Shown one piece after another: positions 22,363 to 33,019 of a stretch of 64,000 nucleotides of DNA. The notes beneath the pieces are model-generated. The model did no database searches. It was not told where the DNA came from and saw nothing but the letters and a program-made list of their open reading frames with translations. The first letter of the stretch is position 1. Every line of letters starts with the position of its first letter. Source of the DNA: Sipunculus nudus (lineage: Eukaryota; Annelida; Sipuncula; Golfingiida; Sipunculidae); contig CM049307.1 in the NCBI GenBank assembly GCA_026874595.1, forward strand, positions 51,579,370 through 51,643,369, given 5' to 3'. A program made the position numbers and the translations under genes.

Positions 22363-22500
22363 ATGGTTCAACGAGTGCAGTGATGACGTCATGAATACTC
22401 AGTTCCTTTTAAGCCAGTTGTAGTGTCTTAATATTGTTACCAGTTGTACATAGCTGGAAAACTGAATGAGAGCATGAATCGACTTATAATGATAATGGCT
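22363..22500 (+). pseudogene. relic of D1 C-terminal exon plus following intron
   Basis: The sequence is visibly homologous to 16757-16895. It encodes WFNECSDDVMNTQFL, then a decayed donor (TTAAGCCA against GTAAGCCA), and matching intron sequence with AGTGTCTTAATATT and AACTGAATGAGAGCA. The match covers intron as well as exon, so it derives from genomic duplication and not from a retrocopy. Confidence 0.75.
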
Positions 22501-22867
22501 TATTTTTTTTTTAAATTTATCAATTGACCAGTATATTAAAAGGTTCATAATAATATTTTTCAAAACCTACCACAAAAGTACCCATGTTAATGTTATCTGC
22601 CTTGAAAGAATTTTTATCCAACTCACCATTCGGAACACCTCGGCCGAATCCGTTTCTAACCTCGAATCCACATAGGATCTGGGGCCGCCATAGAAAGTAT
22701 TCCAGCAAGGCAAGCTCTAGGGCAGATCAACGGCATACCTGTTATATGCACTTTGAAAGAGCATATAATGTATTTTGTGTATAGGTACTGCCAATGCTGA
22801 CTGAATCCACCTTCAAAGCTATAAAACAATACTCATCCAAGTAATTGTGGGAATATCAAAAGTATAT

Positions 22868-23325
22868 ACTGATTTGGACCGCACGAGGCTACAGTTCACG
22901 CCAGTAAGTCCTGGAAGTTGGCAATGTATGAGTTGAAGTTGTATATATTTGTGACAAACTGAATTTTCTTAGTAATTACTGTCGGAACCTTGTCATATTT
23001 GATGTTTTGCAAGTGTTCCAAATGTCCAACACACTTGGATGGACTGCATTGTCTTTTCACTACTTATATCCATACACCGCTGGTGTAATTAGAAATCCCG
23101 GTTGATTTTGGGGTCGGATTTTGCCTCCAACCTATCCCTTAACAGCAGTGATGGAGGACTTGAGTTTTTTAGGGACTCGGACTCCAGCGTTCTTGACTCG
23201 AACTTGTTCTCGGACTCGGAGATATGGAATCCAGAAGTCAGGCCGAATACATCACGAGTCAAGCGTTAGGGAACGTACTGTCAGTCTATCACATACAAGA
23301 AAGAAATTTATACCCAGATGCAAAC
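22868..23325 (+). repeat. dispersed repeat (copy 1 of 3)
   Basis: Shares order and words with the reverse complement of about 47515-48045: GTTCACGCCAG, TTGGCAATGTATG, ACTGTCGG, GGGGTCGGATT, GACTCGGA, and CACATACAAGAAAGAAAT. It includes a run of GAGTCC/GACTCGG words. Confidence 0.65.
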
Positions 23326-23365
23326 TAATTACAGAATATTACAAATAATGACTATGTATACGAGG

Positions 23366-24030
23366 CAGTGGCGCCTCGTAAGGGAGGGGCGGCATGGGCG
23401 GTCCGCCCCGGGCGGCACATTTGATGGGGGTTGGGGGGGGGGGGGCGGTGGCATTTCGAGGAATTAGTATAATGAGTGGCGCAAGGAATTCCTAAAAAAG
23501 TACATATGTGCCCTTTTTGTCCCATGTTCAAGTATTCCAGGGATATTAAACTGGACAATTGAACCTACCAAATGACTAGCGAACGTTTTCTACATTTTTT
23601 TATGGGCGGAATTTCTGGGATTTAGTATAATCAGTGGCATAAGGAGTTCTCAAAAGTTACAAATTTGGCCTGGTTGTCCCATGTTCAAGTAGTCCAGGGA
23701 TAATAAACTGGACATTGGAACCTTCAGAATGATTTGCGAACATTTTGTACATTTGTTTTATAGGTGGCATTTCCAGGATTTAGTATAATCAGTGGCATAA
23801 GGAGTTCTCAAAAAGTACAAATTTGGCTCTTTTTCCCATGTTTACAATGGAACCTTACAGAATGATTAGCGAACGAATTGTACATTTGTGGGGCGGCATT
23901 TCTGGGATTTAGTATAATCAGTGGCATAAGGAGTTCCTCAAAAAGTTCAAATTCGGCCTTTTTGTCCCTGTTCAAGAATTTCAGGGATTAAACACTTGGT
24001 AGTGGAACCAACCAAATTATTTGCGGACGA
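23366..24030. repeat. GC-rich transposon-like end followed by diverged tandem repeats
   Basis: CAGTGGCGCC then GGGCGGTCCGCCCCGGGCGG resembles hAT-type ends seen in many animals. It is followed by about four units containing GGGATTTAGTATAATCAGTG and GGCATAAGGAGTTCTCAAAA, at roughly 23450, 23605, 23764 and 23890, of unequal length. Confidence 0.65.
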
Positions 24031-25199
24031 TCTCTAGAGAAGCAGGCTTTACACACACAAAAAAAGAAAAGCATATCTGTAGTTATTCTTTGTTAGATCT
24101 GTGGCCTTGCAATGTCAGAACGCCATCGATAAACTGACCAATCATGCAAAAAGCCTGCATTTCAGGGCGGTCGTTTACAGAAATCATTCGCAGCACCTGA
24201 TAATCACCAGGGAAAAACCCTGCCAGACCAATGGCCCCCGGTGGTGGGGGTGAGGTTCCTGTCATACACATTGTGCGAAAAATATTTTGACGAATTGTGT
24301 TGCTCTTTCATGGAAAGTATTAATTATTTCCATTCTTGAACCCTTGAATTCCCGAAATTGAAGGATATTTAAACAGCCTGAAACAACCTGAAACGGCCTT
24401 TTGCCACGATTCTTTATACTCTAACATCAATCTTGTGAAAATACAGACGTTTACACTATCGTGTTTATAATGAGTGCTACCTACAAATGCCTGTGTCTTT
24501 TGATTGACCATGCAATATAGCGTGAATGATCTTTTATGTAATGTGAATAAAAAAAATAAACACCCAGGCCTATGTAGGAATCATTTAACTTTAAAATATA
24601 ATTCTATTATAACCAATTCTATTATAGCCAATGTTCAATATACGTATCAAGTATCACTTTTAACGTTTAGAGTTCAAAACTTAGATTAAAGATATATTTA
24701 CCTGTATTGTTAATTCTGTTATTAACAGTTTAATTATCCACTACCTACAGACAATTGCTGTATATTGTGACAAATCATTTGAAATTAAATTATAATATAT
24801 ATTTAAATTATATCATTACTTGAAATTTATTTAAATACTTTATTGAATAACAAATAGTCATAAGTTCATAAATAAAACCTCTCAAAGTGCATAATCACTA
24901 TAATTCTTAAATGATTTAGATATAGCCTTGAAATATAGTATGCTTTTAACTTGGAGGATTTTCTAATTAAACAAAGTCAGTTTGTCCAAACAGTGGATTT
25001 TTTATGTTAAAAATATTAAACATGCCCTGCCTACATTTTTTAGTTAAAGACTAAAGTGTCTTGCATGCAGTAGTACCATGCATATCTCAATAGCTCTATT
25101 AGGTGTACCTGCTGTCATATGCGTTAAAAAGAGGTGGAATTATAAATGTGACAAGGTATTTGTATACGTTGAGAACGGAATAACACTCACCAAATAAAG
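24031..25199. other. no gene recognised
   Basis: AT-rich (24.6-25.0 kb especially). A short duplicated ATTCTATTATA word occurs near 24600. Nothing coding. Confidence 0.4.
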
Positions 25200-26440
25200 T
25201 TTTTTTCCCAAGCTGAATCTAATACTCATAAAAGGAATTCGGTTCAAGTCTGTTCGCAATGTTCTCTAAAACCGCGTTGTGTACAATAGTGTGCCTTACA
25301 TCATTTTAAAGGTTATTATGCCCGCAGTGACATAGGCGATATGAGAATAAAAATAAGTTTTATGTACATGTACTTTTGAGTGATTTTTCCGTTTTTACTG
25401 AATTGCACAAAGGGAAGACACAACACAGCCAAACTGCCTTGACCGGAACGTATGCATCGTGGTCACTCAACATCAAAAACTACTATTCTTCATATAAATA
25501 ACGCTTGCTTTCAGTGAGGGATTTGAGCCTGTCGCCCCTTTCATTTGAACGAGGCTCTCACCCACGCGTGTGGTCGGTAAAAGAGAAAAACACATGTTTC
25601 TCGCTTTATGAAATGGAGAGGTCAACCCAGGAGGAATAATGACCTAATTCAAGGTCCCAATTTCACGAACAGGTGTGGGGTGGGGCGGAGTGGTGTCTAG
25701 TATTTCAGGCCTCAAAACATGTCTGGTACGATGAAAAAAAAAAAAGGTTGCGGCGGTTGAAAATGAATACGGACACTCTGCATGGAGTCCCATTGGGTCC
25801 GCTTCTGCTACTTACGAGGTATGCATATTTATGTATCTTTCTTCAGGAACAGTCTTCTTGCAAAGAACATTTAATAAATCTTTCATGTGTTACTCACGTC
25901 AACCTAATCCTTATACGGCCAACGATAGAATCCAGTCAAATATCATCGAAAACCTGAATGCCCCCGCGTCTCATTCCGGTTCGCAATGTAAACACTATCA
26001 CTGACCAGGTCTTCAAGGTAAACATACCGGGGTATAAATTTCTTGACACGAGGACAGCCCCATAAAATAAATGTTAAAAATATTGGAGCGCCTGCAGGAT
26101 CACTCGCGCACTGTCTCCACCAGGTTATCATTTTATACGGACGGACGGTAAGTTTAGGATTCATGTAATTTAAAAGTGAGTAGCAAAATTAAGATACAAG
26201 CAGCTGGACATAGAAACGTTTCTGTTCACAGAAGTGTTGTGTCTCAGAGAGGTGCATGAGTTATTCTGCAGTCGTTCCAATTGTTTATGCATATCTTATG
26301 GAGACAGTTTCTCACTGAAAACCTATATTTTCTGTTAACTTTTTGAATGAAAAACAAATAGCCAACATTTCACATCTCGGTTAATAAATCTCCCCAACCC
26401 CGGTTATAAGCCCGGTATACCGGGTCTATGAGCTAGTATA
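25200..26440 (+). repeat. about 1.2-kb dispersed repeat, inverted partner at 54.43-55.39 kb
   Basis: Blocks matching the reverse complement of 54430-55390 appear in the same relative order: AAACCGCGTTGTG, GAGTGATTTTT, GGCTCTCACCCACG, CATTCCGGTT, GACCAGGTCTTCAAGGTAAA and CCCCAACCC. Indels make the lengths differ. Confidence 0.7.
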
Positions 26441-26769
26441 AAGTAATCATGAAACGTGTTAACATGAATGATGAAAGTTTAATTTCACACATTATATATG
26501 TGTATCCTGCAGTCTAATCTGTTTATAGTTACAATTTATTCGTTTTATTCCTTTCTATTCACTTCATGATGAAATATAATTGTTTGAGCTTGGAGCGATT
26601 TTTTTATTTACATTAGCAAAGAGATGTCTGCTCTTTAATATGTGGCGAAAGAATTCCCTGCCAGTGAATCCATATAATTGCGTTGTGATTAAATACAAGC
26701 CTGTAGCAAGGACATTTGACACGATATATTTCAATATGTTATCCAGGTTTGTAATGTTTTGTTAGAAGG

Positions 26770-26832
26770 GCGGCAATTTCTGAGACCCCCCCCCCCCCCC
26801 CGGGCGGAATGAGGCTAGGTACGCCGCTGCCG
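26770..26832. repeat. poly-C tract and hAT-like end
   Basis: A C-run of about 16 followed by GGGCGGAATGAGGCTAGGTA and CGCCGCTGCC. On the minus strand this reads like a GGCAGCGGCG transposon terminus, similar to the one at 23364. No matching target duplication was found between them. Confidence 0.4.
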
Positions 26833-26840
26833 AAACGGCT

Positions 26841-27414
26841 GTTACGACCCATAATGTTATAACTGGCCCGTATTTTAATAACGGCCCATATTGTAATAAA
26901 AACGACCCTTATTGTAATAATCATACACTACCCATGTAACAAAAATGAGAAGTGGGAAAAAGGGCCCATATTGTGATGACACGTTTAAGCTCAAGAATGA
27001 ATCCCAAATCTAACAGGCGATAAGTCGTTTCAGAATACCTTCTAAAATAACAACCATTTGGGTTTCTCATTAGTATGAAAGATGCAGTCATAATGGAAAT
27101 CAAGTGCTTTTCAAATTTGTATGTTCACGTAAACATTCGCGTCACAAGAAGTCAATAATTATGTTGTGTACGAAAATTTGACATGAATTTAATCATCATC
27201 TTCTAAACTTCATTTTTGTTATAATATTTGCCTTTTTGCCCCTTTAAACCACCACCATGCTAAGTGAGGTGAGGTACTTTTATAAAAATGTTTCTCATTA
27301 TTACAGTATTGGCCATTATTATAATATTGGCCGTTTTCACAAAAAATGGCCATTTCTACTACAATATTAGCCGTTATTACAATATAGGAGGGTTATTTCA
27401 ATATTGGTCGTAAC
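26841..27414. mobile_element. GTTACGACC inverted-repeat element, copy A
   Basis: The left end GTTACGACCCATAATG and the right end ...ATTGGTCGTAAC are inverted, with about 65 bases of imperfect TIR. Both TIRs are built from repeats of a roughly 20-base word like GGCCGTTATTACAATATT. No open frame. It looks like a non-autonomous DNA element of a family I cannot name. Confidence 0.65.
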
Positions 27415-28007
27415 AAAGAGCCATAATGTTAGAGACGTCCTATATTGTAATAACGGCCAATATTGTAATAAAATGACCCATACTGTTATAATTTAAAAGT
27501 GCAAATTTTGTAATGAAACTGAACAATATCATTTTTTTCAGTCTGATAACATAAGGGGATCAATGACTTTTTCTTCCAGCTACTGAAGAAAGACAGTTAT
27601 ATGCACCTTAAGGTTCTTCTTAAAAAAAGGGAGCGATTGCCCTTGAATTTGGTATGCATAATTATCTTGAAGAACGTGAACTGTTCCATATTCCTAATTT
27701 GAATACGTTTCTACTTTTATTTTTGAGAACAACAATATAACAGTTCTCCTAAACTTCATTTATTAAGCCTTCTTTCATAGGGAGGGGACGCTTCTAGTGA
27801 TTGATGAGTTAAGTGAGACCGGGTTGTAATGCTAACATTATAGTAATGCTGCTGCCGACATGCCCAATAAATTACCGTTTATTTTTTTTTTTTGTAAATA
27901 TTAGATGGTATCCAATTTTTTTCAAATACCTTAACAGACAACGTACTTATGACTTTCCTGAGCGTTAATAACATTTTTCCCTATTATTTATATCCTTTTC
28001 CGGCAAG

Positions 28008-28072
28008 GTGGGCTTCTGCCTAGTTGGTTAGGTATTCTGTGTGTCGGCCATTTGGTCGACTACTACTATATC
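28008..28072 (+). repeat. possible tRNA-derived SINE head
   Basis: CTGCCTAGTTGGTTAGG resembles a Pol III A box, and GGTCGACTACT about 40 bases downstream resembles a worn B box. No cloverleaf can be closed. A weak call. Confidence 0.3.
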
Positions 28073-28465
28073 CGATCACCCATTACCGCTCGATTCTGTC
28101 CTAGTTTGAGCTAGATCTCCAAAACGGCTGATTATCTAAACTTACTTTGGGTCAGAGTAATATTGACAGGTAATATATTTTGGACCATAACCTAACATTC
28201 GAGCCATCCATATTCATAGAGCTAACCTTATTTATAGGCGCTGGAACAGCATTATGATTGGGGATGGGTTGCAAAATATATAACATGGTTGGAAGATGTG
28301 TTATACATACACATACACACACAGTATATTAGCTTTAATGGACTCAGGCAGTTAATTAAATCCTAGAAATGTACCTAGGAGAAATATTGTGGTGTTTTTA
28401 GCAGACCAAAATTACATTCAATACGTGTTTTTGTTGGGTTTTTTACAGACGCTAAACAACTACAA

Positions 28466-28469
<4 letters not shown>

Positions 28470-28511
<42 letters not shown>
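28470..28511. repeat. (TA)n microsatellite
   Basis: Pure TA tract. Confidence 0.95.
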
Positions 28512-28512
<1 letters not shown>

Positions 28513-28513
<1 letters not shown>

Positions 28514-28765
28514 TCAACAACAACATCCTGCAGCTTTCCCAGATTCACAGGGATGACTGGTACCCGTAAGGGCTCCAGACCTTTTGAATTACAGACCTGT
28601 TGGAATTTCAATATGGCCGCCACTGCCCAATTGCTGATCTTCTTTCGTGCGTGATAACTAAACAACAACATACCCCAGCTTTTCCAAATTTACAGGGATC
28701 ATTGGTCCCGATGAGGGCTCCAGACCTATTAAATTACAGAATTGCTCAAAATCAAATATGGCTAA
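28513..28765. repeat. two-copy tandem repeat, about 155 bp
   Basis: ACAACAACAT...CAGGGAT...GGGCTCCAGACCT...AATTACAGA occurs at about 28515 and again at about 28668, diverged. Confidence 0.7.
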
Positions 28766-29007
28766 AAGATACATTCGGTAATTGCACACATTATTTCAGA
28801 AATATCTTCCTTAATCCAGTATGATTTTTCCCTCATGCATATTGTTAAAAAACTGTTTCTGTTTGTGATATTTTTCAGATTTAACTTAATTTTTCACCCA
28901 TATGTAAACTGGTCCAGCACTAGCAGAAACGCGGTGCCCTCTGAGGCCCATTGTCCGACCACATCTAGTTTGCATGAAATTCGATTTATCAAATTATAGG
29001 CCGTTTT

Positions 29008-29170
29008 AACCACAGGCACTCGTTTCCAGCACTACAATGGCCTAGAAACCGTAAACACATTGAGTATGGGCGATATACCAGTTATAAAAGAAAAAACTGG
29101 TATATCGCCCATACTCAATGTGTTTACGGTTTCTAGGCCATTGTAGTGCTGGAAACGAGTGCCTGTGGTT
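29008..29170. repeat. perfect 76-bp-arm palindrome
   Basis: Arms 29008-29083 and 29095-29170 are exact reverse complements by eye around an 11-base A-rich loop. The word GTTTTAACC lies directly repeated at the outer edges (29003-29011 and 29168-29176). No coding content. Confidence 0.95.
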
Positions 29171-29385
29171 TTAACCATCTGTGATTGTATTACAATATGG
29201 GTTTTACCAATTTGCGATTTTATTAAAATATGGGCAGGGTATGGTTATAACAATATGGGCCGTTTTTTATTACATGTGGACCGTTTTTACAATATTGGTC
29301 GTTTGTATTATATTTTTGGCCGTTATTACAAGGGCCGGTCATTACATTATGGGTCGTAACAAGGGCAATAAGGAGCTAATTATAG

Positions 29386-29488
29386 CAGGACTTGTTTCAT
29401 GTACTGTGACATCCCTGGCGAATGCGACAAGGGGTTTGCTTTAAATGCCCATGTCAAGCAGGGTACCAGCCGCCATTTTGTAGCAAGG
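29386..29488 (+). pseudogene. truncated and frameshifted EGF-like exon relic
   Basis: Encodes TCFMYCDIPGECDK. After a one-base frame change at the AAGGGG run (about 29429-29434) it encodes GVCFKCPCQAGYQPPFC, closing before a perfect GTGAGT donor in phase 1. The ending matches EGF exon 4 of the upstream gene. The usual CPxGTYG opening is missing; the GTTACGACC element ends only 25 bases upstream. Confidence 0.65.
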
Positions 29489-29572
29489 GTGAGTATTCAT
29501 ATTATTATACCAACCTTATTATAGTCGCCAGCCTAGGTCTGGCGACTATAGGCTAATCGTCGTCTCTGTTTG

Positions 29573-30841
29573 TTGCTTGCCGGAAATCTTCGATTTTCGC
29601 AAGCTGGTTGGTCAGTCGCGGATGTCTGTTTGTCTGTTTGTTTGTTTGTTTGTTTGTCTGTCCAGTCTCTACAGGTCGCAATTTTGATCCCATCGCTTTC
29701 AAACTTTCACAGTTTGTGTAAAATCAAAAATGCAAGAAGCCTATTGTTTTTGGGCAATATAGGTCAAAGGTCAAGGTCAAGGTCATCAAAAGTTCCTAAA
29801 GTGCTCTTTTCTTCATATCTCCATTACTATTTGTCATAGCCACTTCAAACAGGGCTCATTTTAATCGGCATTCCAAGGCCTTTCTTCTGATATATATGTT
29901 GCTGAAATCTGCTGTTTCTATGGTTACACATTTTGGGGGGAAACTCATGATTTTCGAAAATAAAAGGCCTAATTTTTCTAACTTTGTCATTTTTAAAGCT
30001 AGAGAGTTCTAGTTTTTTGCATCAGATAGTACTAAATAAGCTTTCAATTATACAAGTGAAAGTCTCGTAAAATCTCGCACCATTTCTCGTCAAACGAGAA
30101 TTTTCGAGATTTCATTAAATATGGCTTACAGGTCGCATTTTTTAAACTATGACTTTGAAAATGACATATTTTGTGTTATTTAGAAATATCTCGAAACCAA
30201 TTTTTCATTTTTTGGAAATAGCCACCAGGGGGCGTGGTACATGAAACACTGTAACATATCATTTTTCTGCAATATCTCAAAAAATATTAAACGTGACACC
30301 ATTTTTTGGGTCGTATCTGAAACTAGGAACATTGGCTTATCCCTTCGCACATGTTGCTTTGTGCTGCCGTTACCATGGTTACCAAATTTTGGGGTAAAAC
30401 TTGACAATCTGAAAATTCGGAGTTTTCCAGCTTCTCTCTCTGTTGATATTTGCGATAGAAAGGTCTGGTGTTTGGCGTTAGACAGCATCCCTCTAGTTCT
30501 TAGTCATTCAATCGCAAGTCTCGTCATATCTCGCACCGTTTCTCGTGAAACGAGAACACGTGACCATTCAAAGAAATGCCTATAATTATGTCATTTTTCA
30601 CGCTACAGACACATGGTTTGCAGCGCTGGATAGCGGCTGACACTCGCAGTCACATTCAGGGGTCACATTGTTAGTCTCGTCAAATCTCGCGCCGTTTTTC
30701 GCCAAACCACGAAGACACGTGCCGTCGCCGCAAGTGGCGGCAGGGTCCCTACGGTGGGCGGCCGGCGTGTGCAGCGGTGCGTGACGGCCTCTCCGGGCCC
30801 CATCTATGATCATACATGTTGGAGGCACAGTCCAGACTTTA
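29573..30841. repeat. 1,269-bp tandem unit, copy 1
   Basis: Opens with TTGCTTGCCGGAAATCTTCG and a GTCTGTTTG run, includes AGGTCAAAGGTCAAGGTCA and several TCTCGTCAAACGAGA palindromes, and ends before the next TTGCTTGCC. Both copies give the same translations in the same frames. The unit is non-coding; its open frames are incidental. Confidence 0.93.
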
Positions 30842-32110
30842 TTGCTTGCCGGAAATCTTCGATTTTCGCAAGCTGGTTGGTCAGTCGCGGATGTCTGTTT
30901 GTCTGTTTGTTTGTTTGTTTGTTTGTCTGTCCAGTCTCTACAGGTCGCAATTTTGATCCCATCGCTTTCAAACTTTCACAGTTTGTGTAAAATCAAAAAT
31001 GCAAGAAGCCTATTGTTTTTGGGCAATATAGGTCAAAGGTCAAGGTCAAGGTCATCAAAAGTTCCTAAAGTGCTCTTTTCTTCATATCTCCATTACTATT
31101 TGTCATAGCCACTTCAAACAGGGCTCATTTTAATCGGCATTCCAAGGCCTTTCTTCTGATATATATGTTGCTGAAATCTGCTGTTTCTATGGTTACACAT
31201 TTTGGGGGGAAACTCATGATTTTCGAAAATAAAAGGCCTAATTTTTCTAACTTTGTCATTTTTAAAGCTAGAGAGTTCTAGTTTTTTGCATCAGATAGTA
31301 CTAAATAAGCTTTCAATTATACAAGTGAAAGTCTCGTAAAATCTCGCACCATTTCTCGTCAAACGAGAATTTTCGAGATTTCATTAAATATGGCTTACAG
31401 GTCGCATTTTTTAAACTATGACTTTGAAAATGACATATTTTGTGTTATTTAGAAATATCTCGAAACCAATTTTTCATTTTTTGGAAATAGCCACCAGGGG
31501 GCGTGGTACATGAAACACTGTAACATATCATTTTTCTGCAATATCTCAAAAAATATTAAACGTGACACCATTTTTTGGGTCGTATCTGAAACTAGGAACA
31601 TTGGCTTATCCCTTCGCACATGTTGCTTTGTGCTGCCGTTACCATGGTTACCAAATTTTGGGGTAAAACTTGACAATCTGAAAATTCGGAGTTTTCCAGC
31701 TTCTCTCTCTGTTGATATTTGCGATAGAAAGGTCTGGTGTTTGGCGTTAGACAGCATCCCTCTAGTTCTTAGTCATTCAATCGCAAGTCTCGTCATATCT
31801 CGCACCGTTTCTCGTGAAACGAGAACACGTGACCATTCAAAGAAATGCCTATAATTATGTCATTTTTCACGCTACAGACACATGGTTTGCAGCGCTGGAT
31901 AGCGGCTGACACTCGCAGTCACATTCAGGGGTCACATTGTTAGTCTCGTCAAATCTCGCGCCGTTTTTCGCCAAACCACGAAGACACGTGCCGTCGCCGC
32001 AAGTGGCGGCAGGGTCCCTACGGTGGGCGGCCGGCGTGTGCAGCGGTGCGTGACGGCCTCTCCGGGCCCCATCTATGATCATACATGTTGGAGGCACAGT
32101 CCAGACTTTA
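30842..32110. repeat. 1,269-bp tandem unit, copy 2
   Basis: Apparently base-for-base the same as copy 1, at an offset of exactly 1,269. This implies very recent duplication, gene conversion or an assembly duplication. Confidence 0.93.
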
Positions 32111-32330
32111 TTGCTTGCCGGAAATCTTCGATTTTCGCAAGCTGGTTGGTCAGTCGCGGATGTCTGTTTGTCTGTTTGTTTGTTGCTTGCCGGAAATCTT
32201 CGATTTTCGCAAGCTGGTTGGTCAGTCGCGGATGTCTGTTTGTCTGTTTGTTGCTTGCCGGAAATCTTCGATTTCTGCAAGCAGGTTGGTCAGTCGCGGA
32301 TGTCTGTTTGTCTGTTTGTTTGTTTGTCTG
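32111..32330. repeat. three short tandem copies of the unit's opening (72 and 68 bp apart)
   Basis: TTGCTTGCCGGAAATCTTCG begins at 32111, 32183 and 32251, each followed by the AGCTGGTTGG/AGCAGGTTGG and GTCTGTTTG words. The third carries two substitutions (TTTCTGCAAGCAGG). Pattern of slippage or unequal exchange. Confidence 0.92.
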
Positions 32331-33019
32331 TCTGTCTGTGTACTCTCTACAGGCCACAATTTTCCAGCAATTGCTTTCAAACTTATACAGCTGGTAGACA
32401 AGCAAAAGTCCTGGAGGCCTATTGTTTTTGGGCATCATAGGTCAAATGTCAAGGTCAAGGTCATCGAAAGTATACAAAACGGTTTTTTGTTCATATCTGT
32501 GTTAATATTGGTCGTATCTACTTTAACAGTAGCTCATTTTAATCGTCATTCCAAGGCCTGTTTTCTGGTGTGTAACTGACACAATTTGCGGTAACCATGG
32601 TAACGCATTTTTGGGGAAAAGTGCTGATATTTTTCTAAATTTGTCAGTTTTAAAGCTACAGAGGTCTAGTTTTTTGCTTCAGGTAGCATTCACCTAGTAC
32701 TACAAGATTCTATTAAGAGTCTCGCAATATCTCGTATAATATCTCGTCAAACGAGATATTTCGAGATTTCAGTAATCTTGCCCTGGAGGCCACAGTTTTG
32801 CAGGAATCTTTTTGAAACTGGCATATCTTAAGTCCTACACTATTATCTCGAAATCAATTTTTCATTTTTTGAATTCGGCCGCTAGGGGGCGCTGGGTGCA
32901 AACCTCTCCAACATATCATGTTTTGGCAATATCTCCAAAATTATAAGCCTCAATTACAAAAACTATATTGTATTTTTTTCCTCTAAGTCTTCTTCATGAA
33001 CTCGTTTAGTCATCTGGTC
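32331..33019. repeat. diverged copy of the 1.27-kb unit
   Basis: Follows the same order as the 1,269-bp unit (ACAATTTT...CTTTCAAACTT, AGGTCAA words, TTCCAAGGCC, GTAACCATGGTAAC, CTCGTCAAACGAGA, CATTTTTTG) with many changes, so it is an older relative. Confidence 0.8.

Larger units (their letters stand above)
27415..29360. mobile_element. second GTTACGACC-type element or nested composite, copy B
   Basis: Starts with the same array in the outward orientation (ATATTGTAATAACGGCC words at about 27440-27495). It ends with CATTATGGGTCGTAAC at 29360 after a mirrored array (29178-29360). Inside are a SINE-like head, a (TA)n tract, a short tandem duplication and a perfect palindrome, so it is probably nested. 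Confidence 0.5.

Noticed and set aside
23366-26832. A single 3.5-kb hAT transposon between the two GGCAG(T/C)GGCG ends
   Set aside because: No 8-bp target duplication and no transposase; the ends may belong to separate elements.
29570-32579. Multiple 100-160-codon frames on both strands (Cys/Leu/Phe-rich or Lys/Gln-rich)
   Set aside because: They translate the TTGCTTGCC/GTCTGTTTG repeat units; identical frames recur with every unit and have no domain features.
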